From positions 1 to 18,502 of the forward strand of contig CAMPJN010000022.1 of NCBI GenBank assembly GCA_946886875.1: a stretch of DNA of 18,502 nt. Direction: 5' to 3'. Below are positions 6,618 through 13,664 of the stretch, piece by piece; the first letter of the stretch is position 1; each line of letters opens with the position of its first letter. Both the position numbers and the translations under genes were made by a program. This DNA is from an uncultured Pseudomonas sp. (GTDB lineage Bacteria; Pseudomonadota; Gammaproteobacteria; Pseudomonadales; Pseudomonadaceae). The notes below the pieces were generated by a model that saw nothing but the letters and a program-made list of their open reading frames with translations, was not told where the DNA came from and ran no database searches.

Positions 6618-9600
6618 ATGCCACCTGACATGCCGCTGCCGGCAGTGACTCAGCCCTGGATGCGCCTAGCGGCCGTGCTATTGCTGATCTTGGTTGGCTT
6701 CATCTATGCAGCGGCCTTGCCCGCCCAGGAACAGGAGCCGGAGCCGACATTCCTGCTGCTCGAAGTACGTCTGGATCAGTCGATACTGTCCAGCGCCATT
6801 CCCGCCTACGATGTCGGCGAACAAACCCTGCTGCCGATGGGGGAGCTGGTAAGGCTGCTGACCATCGCCATCCAGACCCAGCCGGATAAGGGCAGCGCCA
6901 GCGGGTTCATCCTCAGCGAAGATCGCACGTTCAGCCTGAACCTGGAGGAAGCCCGTGTGACCCTGGCGGGGGTGACCGAAGCCATCGACCCGGCACTGGT
7001 GCTGACGCAGCCAGATGATTTATACGTCGCCAAATCCCTGCTCGAACGCTGGCTTCCCATCGAGCTAGAGGTAGATCGTTCCAGCCTCTCCCTGCGGGTT
7101 CGCCCGTTGGAAACCCTGCCCTTGCAGGCGCGCCTCCAGCGCGAGCATCTCGGCGACCCGGGGGGCATCAATAGTGGCTACCAAGACCCCGGCTATCCGC
7201 ACCATGAACTGCCTTACCGGTTGCTGAGCATGCCGTTCATAGATCAAACCTTCGCCACAGAATTACGCAAGGACGCTGACAGTACTGAAACCGACACACG
7301 CTATACCGCCTTTCTCACCGGCGATCTCCTGGGTATGGAGTCATCGATTTACTTCTCAAAAAGCGAACAGGACTCCAGCCCCGATGTACGGGCTACGCTC
7401 GGACGGCATGACCCTGGCGGCAACTTACTGGGGCCACTGCATGCCAGCTCTTTCAGTTTCGGCAGCGTCTCAGCCCCCAGCGTAGAAAATATTACCCGGG
7501 GTGCCAGCGGCGAAGGTTTGACGTTGAGCAATCGGCCGCTGACACGACCGACCAACTTTGACCGGCAAACCTTTGAGGGCGATTTGCCGCCAGGCTGGGA
7601 CGTGGAGCTTTATTACAACGGCGCTCTGATCGAGTTCCAGCGAGCGGACGCCGAAGGTCGCTACCGATTCGAAGATCAGCCCCTGAGTTTCGGCCGCAAC
7701 GACTTCCGCCTGGTATTCAACGGCCCACTGGGCCAGACGCGCGCGGAACAACACAGCTTCTCGCTGGATCAGTCAATGGTAAAACCCGGCGAGTTCGAGT
7801 ACAGCTTTACCGAACACCGGGACGACGACGGACGCTCCAGATCTATCACCCAGTTCGACCTGGGGCTCGCGCGCGCGCTGTCCGCCTCCGCTGGATTTAT
7901 TCGAGCCCCTGTCGGTACTACCGAGGAACAGTACACGACCCTTGGGTTACGCACCTTCTGGCAATCCCTGAGCCTCAGCGGTGATTTCGTCCAGGCGCAG
8001 AGCGGCGGCTCGTTGCTCGGCGTCGGCGTGCAAACCCGTATCAGCGGAGTAGCCGTCGACGCGAGCCGTACGCAACTGAACGATTTCAACAGCGATGTAT
8101 TTTTCGACTATAACGACCCTATCCGCAGCCGCGACGAACTTCGACTCAGCGGTTCCATCCCCTTTGGCTCCATCTCTAGATTGCCGGTGAGCCTGACGAC
8201 AACGCGGGACGTGCGGGAGTCCGGCCTAACCGATACCGATGTCAGTGCCCGCATCTCCGCCTATATTTATCAGACAGCGCTCACCAATACCCTGAGTTGG
8301 CAATCTTTCGGTGAGGTCGAGCAGGCCTACGGAAATCTGCAGGCCAGCCACCGCGTGCGCGACATGAACCTGCGGGGCGAGGTCAATTACATCCTGGGCT
8401 CGGAAAGTGATATCGCGTCACTGGCGCTCTCCGTCGATAAATATCTGGCAGACGGCTATCGCCTTACCTTCGGCGTAGAACACGCCTTCGTGTCCCCGCA
8501 AACACGTTATATCGCCGGTTTCAGCAAAAGTCTGGGCCGTTACGGACTGGGGGTTAACGCCAGCTATCTGGACACCGGCGAGGTTGCCGTGGGCGCTCAA
8601 GTCTTTATTGCCATGGGCCAGGATCCGCGACGGTCCAACTGGATGTTCGACGCGCGGCCCATGGCCAATAGTGGCGCGGCATCGGCGCGCATATTTCTCG
8701 ACGAGAACAACAACGGCATCATGGACCATGGTGAGGAACCGCTGCCGGGCGCGGGCTTTACCGTCAACGGCGGCCGCCATCAGGTCCGCACGGATGCCGC
8801 CGGGATTGCCCATATCGATCATCTGCCGGTCAAACAGTATGTCGACATCGGCGTGGACACCTCGACACTGATAGACCCGCAATGGGCACCGGAGATCAAG
8901 GGCATGCGGCTTGCACCGCGGCCGGGTGGCGTCGCCAGCCTGGAGTTTCCGGTACACATGACCACGGAAATCGACGGCACTGTTTATTTATTGGAAGCGG
9001 GGATCGGGCGCGGTATCGGCGACCTGAAGCTTGAGCTATTAGACGAACAGCATCAGGTGGTGGCCGAAACGACCAGCAGCTGGGACGGTTTCTATATCAT
9101 TTCAGGGGTAATCGCCGGGGACTATTGGTTAAGAGTTTCCCCTGAGCAATTGCAGCGGTTGGAGCTGACGGACACGGGGATGCGTAGCCTGACGGTATTG
9201 GGCGACGGCACCTTTGTCAGCGGCATAGATATGCTAATACGACCATTGTCAAAAGCGGAGCAGACCCAATCCGCTCGCCGCAACGTCCCGGATTCGCCAC
9301 AATCCTCCGAATCCCCATCCGCATGGCGCAGCGAGCCCTGGATACTGCAGCAGTCCGCCACGAACCTCACTATCCAGCTGATGGCAGCGAGCTCCGAAGC
9401 AGCGGCGCAACAGTACATCGTGCGTCATCGACTCACACATACAGCGGCTTATTTTCGCACTCAGCATCGCGGTGCGCCCTGGTATACGGTGGTCTATGGC
9501 AGCTTTACCAGTGATCGGCAGGCTCAGGCGGCGCTGGCGCAACTCCCAAGCATACTCACGCAAGCTTCGCCCTGGCTCCGACACTACGCTGAAATACAGG

Positions 9601-9638
9601 ACAAGTTGGCGCGCCCTTTCACGGATAAAGGCGCATAA
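6618..9638 (+). CDS. Outer-membrane usher with C-terminal beta domains and SPOR domain
   Basis: The 1006-residue protein is 150-200 residues longer than typical ushers. A hydrophobic signal (LAAVLLLILVGFIYAAALPA) lies at residues 17-36. A periplasmic N-terminal domain follows to about 165, then a beta-barrel region to about 665. A plug-like insert at about 300-375 contains SNRPLTRPTNFDRQTFEGDL and YYNGALIEF. From about 688 an SdrD-like domain has the calcium-loop-like DENNNGIMDHGEEPL. A carboxypeptidase-regulatory-like domain lies at 780-865 (DGTVYLLEAG, GFYIISGVIAGDYWLRV). A Ser/Pro-rich linker leads to a SPOR domain at about 914-995 (TIQLMAASS, APWYTVVYGSFTSDRQAQAA, SPWLRHYAEIQ). SPOR domains bind stem-peptide-free septal peptidoglycan. 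No cysteine is present. The start is uncertain: no good ribosome-binding site is seen and ATGs also occur at 6630 and 6660, so translation is probably coupled to the chaperone gene. Confidence 0.88.
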   Translation: MPPDMPLPAVTQPWMRLAAVLLLILVGFIYAAALPAQEQEPEPTFLLLEVRLDQSILSSAIPAYDVGEQTLLPMGELVRLLTIAIQTQPDKGSASGFILSEDRTFSLNLEEARVTLAGVTEAIDPALVLTQPDDLYVAKSLLERWLPIELEVDRSSLSLRVRPLETLPLQARLQREHLGDPGGINSGYQDPGYPHHELPYRLLSMPFIDQTFATELRKDADSTETDTRYTAFLTGDLLGMESSIYFSKSEQDSSPDVRATLGRHDPGGNLLGPLHASSFSFGSVSAPSVENITRGASGEGLTLSNRPLTRPTNFDRQTFEGDLPPGWDVELYYNGALIEFQRADAEGRYRFEDQPLSFGRNDFRLVFNGPLGQTRAEQHSFSLDQSMVKPGEFEYSFTEHRDDDGRSRSITQFDLGLARALSASAGFIRAPVGTTEEQYTTLGLRTFWQSLSLSGDFVQAQSGGSLLGVGVQTRISGVAVDASRTQLNDFNSDVFFDYNDPIRSRDELRLSGSIPFGSISRLPVSLTTTRDVRESGLTDTDVSARISAYIYQTALTNTLSWQSFGEVEQAYGNLQASHRVRDMNLRGEVNYILGSESDIASLALSVDKYLADGYRLTFGVEHAFVSPQTRYIAGFSKSLGRYGLGVNASYLDTGEVAVGAQVFIAMGQDPRRSNWMFDARPMANSGAASARIFLDENNNGIMDHGEEPLPGAGFTVNGGRHQVRTDAAGIAHIDHLPVKQYVDIGVDTSTLIDPQWAPEIKGMRLAPRPGGVASLEFPVHMTTEIDGTVYLLEAGIGRGIGDLKLELLDEQHQVVAETTSSWDGFYIISGVIAGDYWLRVSPEQLQRLELTDTGMRSLTVLGDGTFVSGIDMLIRPLSKAEQTQSARRNVPDSPQSSESPSAWRSEPWILQQSATNLTIQLMAASSEAAAQQYIVRHRLTHTAAYFRTQHRGAPWYTVVYGSFTSDRQAQAALAQLPSILTQASPWLRHYAEIQDKLARPFTDKGA

Positions 9639-9664
9639 ACCAAGCTCTGCGGCTTTGTCTCGGG

Positions 9665-10633
9665 TTAACCGCCAATAATCTTCATCACGGTTACACCGCC
9701 GGAAAAGGCAATCTCCTGCTTGTCGCCCAGCGCCTTGACCAATAACCGCTGCAGGGCCGGCAGAGCCTGATGACGCGGCTTGTCGAACAGGTCGCCGACG
9801 TAGTGACGGTTACTCGATGACAGGCAGCCATGCAGCCAGCCGGTCGACGACAGGCGCAAGCGCGAGCAGGTGCGGCAGAAGGGCACGCTTTCGTTGGCGA
9901 TCACGCCGAAAAAACCCTGTCCCGGGATCTGATAACGCAACGCGGTGGCGTCCAGCGGCGCATCGGCCTGGGCAAAGGCGTAATGCTCGCCAATCAACGC
10001 CAGCAACTCGGGCATTCCAACGAACTGCTGGGCGAAACTATTGCCGGGGCGAGCCAGATGGCCCATGCGCATCAGTTCGATAAAACGCAACTCGAAGTCA
10101 TTGGCCAGACAGTAATCCAGCAGCGGCAGTACCTGATCGAGATTCTGCCCTCGCAGCGGCACCATGTTGACCTTGATCTGCACCCCGGCCGCGCGCGCTT
10201 CCTGCAAGCCGGCCAGCACGGTCGCCAGATCGCCGCCACGGGCTATCGAGCGGAACGCAGTGGCGTCGAGGGTATCCAGGGAAATATTCAGTCGGCGAAT
10301 GCCAGAGTCCAGCAGCAGCGGCAGTTTGCGGCTGAGCAACTGACCATTACTGGTCAAGCTGATGTCGCTCAAGCCGAGCTGACTGACCTCGCGCAAGAAC
10401 AGTTCGAGCTTGGGGCTGACCAGCGGTTCGCCGCCGGTGATGCGCAAACGCTCGATGCCGGCGGATTCGATCAGGTAAGCAACCCCGCGCACCATGGCCT
10501 CGGCGGAGAGTTCGTCCTGCGCCGCGACCAGGCGCTTGCCGTCCGGTACGCAGTAGGTACAGGCGTAGTTGCAGGCGGCGGTCAGGCTGACGCGCAAGTT
10601 GCGAAAGCGTCTACCCTGGCGGTCGACGATCAT
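9665..10633 (-). CDS. moaA: GTP 3',8-cyclase MoaA (radical SAM, molybdenum cofactor step 1)
   Basis: The 322-residue protein would convert GTP to 3',8-cyclo-7,8-dihydro-GTP, the first step of molybdopterin synthesis, using S-adenosylmethionine and two 4Fe-4S clusters. The N-terminal cluster motif is C21-x3-C25-x2-C28 (CNYACTYC), followed by RITGGEPL. The C-terminal substrate-binding cluster is C253-x2-C256-x13-C270, the MoaA-specific spacing, and the protein ends in the Gly-Gly (MKIIGG) typical of MoaA. The ATG at 10633 has GGAG six bases upstream. The stop is only 26 bases from the convergent usher stop, with no strong terminator between. No other molybdenum cofactor genes are nearby, so this is probably a stand-alone or second moaA copy. 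Confidence 0.9.
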   Translation of the reverse strand: MIVDRQGRRFRNLRVSLTAACNYACTYCVPDGKRLVAAQDELSAEAMVRGVAYLIESAGIERLRITGGEPLVSPKLELFLREVSQLGLSDISLTSNGQLLSRKLPLLLDSGIRRLNISLDTLDATAFRSIARGGDLATVLAGLQEARAAGVQIKVNMVPLRGQNLDQVLPLLDYCLANDFELRFIELMRMGHLARPGNSFAQQFVGMPELLALIGEHYAFAQADAPLDATALRYQIPGQGFFGVIANESVPFCRTCSRLRLSSTGWLHGCLSSSNRHYVGDLFDKPRHQALPALQRLLVKALGDKQEIAFSGGVTVMKIIGG

Positions 10634-10713
10634 GGAAAACTCCGACGAGGTTTAGCGCCGAGTATATCGCCGCAGGCCATCGCCCACATGAGCTATAGAT
10701 CAGCTGAATGGGC

Positions 10714-11352
10714 TCAACTAGCCGGCGGCTCGCCGTCGCGCTTGCGCTTGTTGCCCATGCGTACGCCGATATCCATGAGGAACTGGAAGAAACCTTCCTG
10801 ATCTTCCAGCACATTGCTCCAGAATGGCGAGTGGTAAAGCGCGACCGCGCCATGCACCAACGCCCAAGCTGCGCAGTAGTGGAAGTACGGCGGCACGTCT
10901 TCCAGCTTGCCTTCGGCGATTCGCCCTTTGATCAAATGGGTCAAACGCTCGAAATTGGACGCACGGATGCTGTGCAACTGCTCGACCATCTCCGGCACCT
11001 GATTGCCCTTGACCACTTTCTCTTCCAGGCGATCGAACAAGCGATAACGCTGCGGGTCACGCATGCGGAATTCGAAATAGGCCCGCGACAATGCTTCCTT
11101 GTCGCGGTCGATATCGGACGAATGCAGCAGCTCGTTCAAATCGCGCTCATAGTCGAGCATCAGGCGCAGGTAGATTTCCGCCTTCGATTTGAAGTGTTTG
11201 TAGATGGTGCCCTTACCAATTCCGACGGCGTCAGCGATCATCTCTACCGTCACGCTGTCTTCACCCTGTTCGAGGAAGAGCTTTAGCGCTGTGTCGAGAA
11301 TTTCCTGTTCGCGGCGGCGAAACTCACGGACTTTGCGGGGTTCTTTATGCAT
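10714..11352 (-). CDS. TetR family transcriptional regulator
   Basis: The 212-residue protein has the TetR DNA-binding domain at about residues 14-60. It starts EILDTALKLFLEQGEDSVTV, with the helix-turn-helix MIADAVGIGKGTIYKHFKSK. A variable all-helical ligand or dimer domain follows. The C terminus is basic (RMGNKRKRDGEPP). It is divergent from the aminotransferase-like gene at 11428 and 80 bases upstream of moaA. The position matches PA2957 in P. aeruginosa as I remember it. The ligand and targets are unknown; autoregulation and control of the divergent gene are plausible because the 75-base intergenic region contains two short dyads. No good ribosome-binding site precedes the ATG. Confidence 0.92.
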   Translation of the reverse strand: MHKEPRKVREFRRREQEILDTALKLFLEQGEDSVTVEMIADAVGIGKGTIYKHFKSKAEIYLRLMLDYERDLNELLHSSDIDRDKEALSRAYFEFRMRDPQRYRLFDRLEEKVVKGNQVPEMVEQLHSIRASNFERLTHLIKGRIAEGKLEDVPPYFHYCAAWALVHGAVALYHSPFWSNVLEDQEGFFQFLMDIGVRMGNKRKRDGEPPAS

Positions 11353-11403
11353 AAAAGGACTACGGAGTCGGAAATCAGAGGCGCGTATTATGCCTAACTA
11401 GTA

Positions 11404-11424
11404 GCAAATTGCACGGATCATCCG
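11404..11424. promoter_or_regulatory. Two short palindromes at the aminotransferase gene start
   Basis: GCAA-A-TTGC (11404-11412) and CGGAT-C-ATCCG (11414-11424) sit side by side in the TetR/aminotransferase divergent region. The second ends three bases before the ATG at 11428, over the expected ribosome-binding site. They may be operator half-sites for the divergent TetR protein or a hairpin limiting translation. Both ideas are inferred from symmetry only. Confidence 0.3.
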
Positions 11425-11427
11425 ACT

Positions 11428-12561
11428 ATGTACGATCTTCATGTCGAGTTTCCACAACTTGCATCCCTACGTTATCTGAATCATGCGGCCGTCGCACCCT
11501 GGCCGCAGCGCGCCGTATCGGCCGTCAGCCGTTTCGCCGAACACAACGCGCAGTGCGGCGCCCGCGACTATCCGGACTGGCTGCAGGTGGAGCAGCGGCT
11601 GCGCCAGCGCCTGCAGCGCCTGCTCAACGCACCGACCAGCGCCGATATCGCGCTGGTCAAGAATACCTCCGAGGCATTGTCGTTCGTCGCCTTCGGCCTG
11701 GATTGGCGACCGGGCGAACAGGTGGTGATAAGCAACGAGGAGTTCCCCTCCAACCGGGTGGTCTGGGAGGCGCTCAGCCGCTTTGGCGTCGAGGTGACCC
11801 AGATCGATCTGCATAGTGGCGACGCCGAGAAAGCCCTGCTCGATGCCTGCGGGCCACGCACACGACTGTTGTCGATCAGCGCGGTGCAATATGCCAGCGG
11901 CTTACGCCTCGACCTGCAGCGGCTCGGCGAGGGCTGCCGACAACGCGGGGTATTGTTCTGCGTCGATGCTATCCAGCAGTTGGGCGCCCTGCCGTTCGAC
12001 GTGCAGGCCTGCCAATGCGCGTTCGCCATGGCCGACGGGCATAAATGGCTGCTCGGCCCGGAAGGGCTCGGCGTGTTCTATTGCCGCAGCGACCTGCGTG
12101 AACAGCTCAAACTGCACGAGTACGGCTGGCACATGCTCGAACATGCCGGCGATTACCAACGCAGCGATTGGCAACCGGCACGCAGCGCCCGGCGCTTCGA
12201 ATGCGGCAGCCCCAACATGCTCGGCGCGATGGCGCTGGAGGCCAGCCTTTCGCTATTGGAAGAGGTGGGCATGTCAGAGGTCGCCAAGGGCCTGCATGAG
12301 CGCGTGCAATGGCTGCTCGACGGCCTCGACGACATCCCTGGCGTCACCCTGCACAGCCCTCGTGAAGTCGAACGACGCGCGGGTATCCTCACCTTCAGCC
12401 TGAACGGCTGGGACAACGCTCAGCTGTTCGAGCGGCTCAAAAGCGAGCAAGTCATCTGCGCTCAGCGGGGCGGCGGGATTCGCTTTTCCCCGCATTTTTA
12501 CACCCAAGAGCGGGTAATAGAGGAAACTTTGCGGCTACTAGGCCAGTTGGCTACTGGTTGA
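11428..12561 (+). CDS. Class V aminotransferase-fold PLP enzyme
   Basis: The 377-residue protein belongs to the class V (NifS/SufS/isopenicillin epimerase-like) aminotransferase fold. Visible elements are the N-terminal LRYLNHAAVAPWP, KNTSEALSFVAFGL near residues 78-91, the cofactor aspartate in CVDAIQQLGALPFDV (D180, with Q183), and the PLP-binding lysine K206 in ADGHKWLLGPEGLGVFY. RFECGSPNM and the C-terminal GGGIRFSPHFY follow. The order and spacing suit a functional PLP enzyme. Whether it is a cysteine desulfurase, lyase or aminotransferase cannot be decided. The ribosome-binding site is poor and overlaps a palindrome. The gene precedes the small RNA and the convergent tatD, as at the equivalent P. 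aeruginosa position. Confidence 0.88.
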   Translation: MYDLHVEFPQLASLRYLNHAAVAPWPQRAVSAVSRFAEHNAQCGARDYPDWLQVEQRLRQRLQRLLNAPTSADIALVKNTSEALSFVAFGLDWRPGEQVVISNEEFPSNRVVWEALSRFGVEVTQIDLHSGDAEKALLDACGPRTRLLSISAVQYASGLRLDLQRLGEGCRQRGVLFCVDAIQQLGALPFDVQACQCAFAMADGHKWLLGPEGLGVFYCRSDLREQLKLHEYGWHMLEHAGDYQRSDWQPARSARRFECGSPNMLGAMALEASLSLLEEVGMSEVAKGLHERVQWLLDGLDDIPGVTLHSPREVERRAGILTFSLNGWDNAQLFERLKSEQVICAQRGGGIRFSPHFYTQERVIEETLRLLGQLATG

Positions 12562-12620
12562 GAACTCAACGGACGCGGGCGTATTCCAAATACGTTTAAG
12601 AACCAGCGGTTTCCGCCTGG
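12557..12620. repeat. Three short inverted repeats between the aminotransferase gene and the small RNA
   Basis: GTTGAG-AA-CTCAAC (12557-12570) overlaps the stop codon. CGTATT-CCA-AATACG (12580-12594) is perfect and followed by TTTAAG. CCAG-CGG-TTT-CCG-CCTGG (12603-12620) is a stem with one bulged base. The second could be a weak terminator for the upstream gene. The third lies about 30 bases upstream of the small-RNA start and could be a regulatory site. Confidence 0.4.
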
Positions 12621-12638
12621 ACGATCGGCAAACTTGGC

Positions 12639-12645
12639 CAATACT
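12639..12645 (+). promoter_or_regulatory. RpoS-like -10 element of the small RNA promoter
   Basis: CAATACT resembles the RpoS -10 consensus CTATACT and lies seven bases before the predicted RNA start near 12652. No strong -35 is seen, which fits RpoS-dependent promoters. RgsA is known to depend on RpoS in Pseudomonas. Confidence 0.5.
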
Positions 12646-12651
12646 CAAGAG

Positions 12652-12768
12652 TACTGGCGGGGCATCTCCCCCCAAGTGTCTCGTCAGGCAAGGTGCCGTG
12701 GACCGCGTACCTTGATTACTCCTAATGGTCTTAACCCGGATTCGACCCCAGAATCCGGGTTTTTTTTG
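12652..12768 (+). ncRNA. rgsA: Small regulatory RNA RgsA (P16)
   Basis: A free-standing transcript of about 117 bases lies between the aminotransferase-like gene and tatD, which is the place of RgsA (PA2958.1) in P. aeruginosa. It contains a 5' hairpin GGGG-CATCT-CCCC (12660-12672), a second hairpin CAAGGT/ACCTTG (12689-12714) and a perfect intrinsic terminator at 12733-12767. RgsA is an Hfq-associated RNA that needs RpoS, is indirectly under GacA, and affects stress resistance and motility. The identification combines position, size, architecture and a remembered sequence; the exact 5' end is an estimate. Confidence 0.8.
12733..12767 (+). terminator. Intrinsic terminator of the small RNA
   Basis: AACCCGGATTC and GAATCCGGGTT form a perfect eleven-pair stem around a seven-base loop (GACCCCA), followed by a T run to 12767. 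The tatD gene converges on it with its stop at 12778, so it can also help end transcription from the other side (CGGATTC with the A/T flank). Confidence 0.93.
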
Positions 12769-12777
12769 TTCGCGCTT

Positions 12778-13569
12778 TTACCGTGCAATTCGCGCCAACG
12801 GGAACAGACGTTGAAAATTACTGCTGGTCTGTTCGGCGAACTGCGGGTAACTCACGCCACGCAATAGCGCTAGGTAGTCGGCGACGTCACGCACGTACTC
12901 CGGCAAATTCGGCTTACCGCGATGCGGTACCGGCGCCAGGTACGGCGAGTCGGTCTCCACCAGCAAGCGGTCCGCCGGCACTTGGCGCGCCACATCGCGC
13001 AGCGCTTCGGCATTGCGGAAGGTGACGATGCCAGACAGGGAGATATAAAAGCCCAGATCCAACGCCGCCTTGGCCATCTCCCAGTCCTCAGTGAAGCAAT
13101 GCAGCACACCGGCCTGGGGCAACGCCGCTTCGCGCAACAACGCCAGGGTATCGGCGCGGGCTTCGCGGGTATGCACGATCACCGGCTTGCCGGTGATTTG
13201 CGCAGCCTGAAGATGCAGGCGGAAGGCCTCACGCTGGGCCTCGGCTGCTTCGGGCTCGTAGTGATAGTCGAGCCCTGTTTCGCCGATGGCCACCACCCGC
13301 GGATGGTTCAGCTCGGCCAGCAACCAATCCAGCGCTGGGGCGGCGCCTGGCTCGAGATCCAGGGGATGCACGCCGACAGAACAATCGACATCGGCATAGC
13401 GCTCGGCCAGGCCCTTGACCGCCGCCGCGTTGTCGGCGCTGACGCCGATACAGAGAAAATGTCCGACACCACGTGCACGCGCGGCATCCAGTGCGGCATC
13501 GAGGGAGCCGTCGTAGGCGGCGAGATCGAGCCGATCGAGGTGACAGTGGGAATCAATAAGCATGGGCAT
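12778..13569 (-). CDS. tatD: TatD family metal-dependent hydrolase/nuclease
   Basis: The 263-residue TIM-barrel protein of the TatD/YcfH family has all metal-ligand motifs: H8 and H10 (IDSHCHLD), the glutamate in AIGETGLDYHY, the histidines in VIVHTREA and VLHCFTED, and the aspartate in VETDSPYLAPVPHRG. Members are metal-dependent deoxyribonucleases; this subgroup lies next to holB and tmk in gammaproteobacteria. The ATG at 13569 is used because GAGG lies nine bases upstream and the usual N terminus MLIDSHCHLD starts two codons later. A TTG at 13584 is also open but weak. It is the last gene of the housekeeping operon, separated from pilZ by a repeat of about 90 bases. Confidence 0.92.
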   Translation of the reverse strand: MPMLIDSHCHLDRLDLAAYDGSLDAALDAARARGVGHFLCIGVSADNAAAVKGLAERYADVDCSVGVHPLDLEPGAAPALDWLLAELNHPRVVAIGETGLDYHYEPEAAEAQREAFRLHLQAAQITGKPVIVHTREARADTLALLREAALPQAGVLHCFTEDWEMAKAALDLGFYISLSGIVTFRNAEALRDVARQVPADRLLVETDSPYLAPVPHRGKPNLPEYVRDVADYLALLRGVSYPQFAEQTSSNFQRLFPLARIAR

Positions 13570-13580
13570 GGGGGCAGGCC

Positions 13581-13664
13581 TCAAGTAGCAAGCTTCAAGC
13601 TACAAGTAAAAGCGAGAATGCCAACGCTTTCTTGTCGCTTACTGCTTGCGGCTTGTCGCTGCAG
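13581..13664. repeat. GCTTG-rich imperfect inverted repeat between pilZ and tatD
   Basis: The stretch is built from reiterated CAAGC/GCTTG units. A left arm (TAGCAAGCTTCAAGCTACAA) and a right arm (CTTGTCGCTTACTGCTTGCGG) are imperfect inverted copies, so the RNA could fold into a long hairpin. Similar GCTTG-type intergenic repeats are common in Pseudomonas genomes. It lies between the tatD start and the pilZ stop and may reduce read-through or affect RNA stability. Confidence 0.6.

Noticed and set aside
9639..9664. Terminator between the convergent usher and moaA genes
   Set aside because: Only a four-pair AAGC/GCTT stem with no T run is visible, which is too weak to call.
9830..10801. A 323-codon open frame on the plus strand opposite moaA
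   Set aside because: It is a Gln/Ala/Arg-rich shadow of MoaA, which has all its catalytic motifs on the other strand.
12589..12599. CGTATT-CCA-AATACG as an intrinsic terminator of the aminotransferase-like gene
   Set aside because: The six-pair stem is A+T-rich and has only three T residues after it, so it is recorded as an inverted repeat only.
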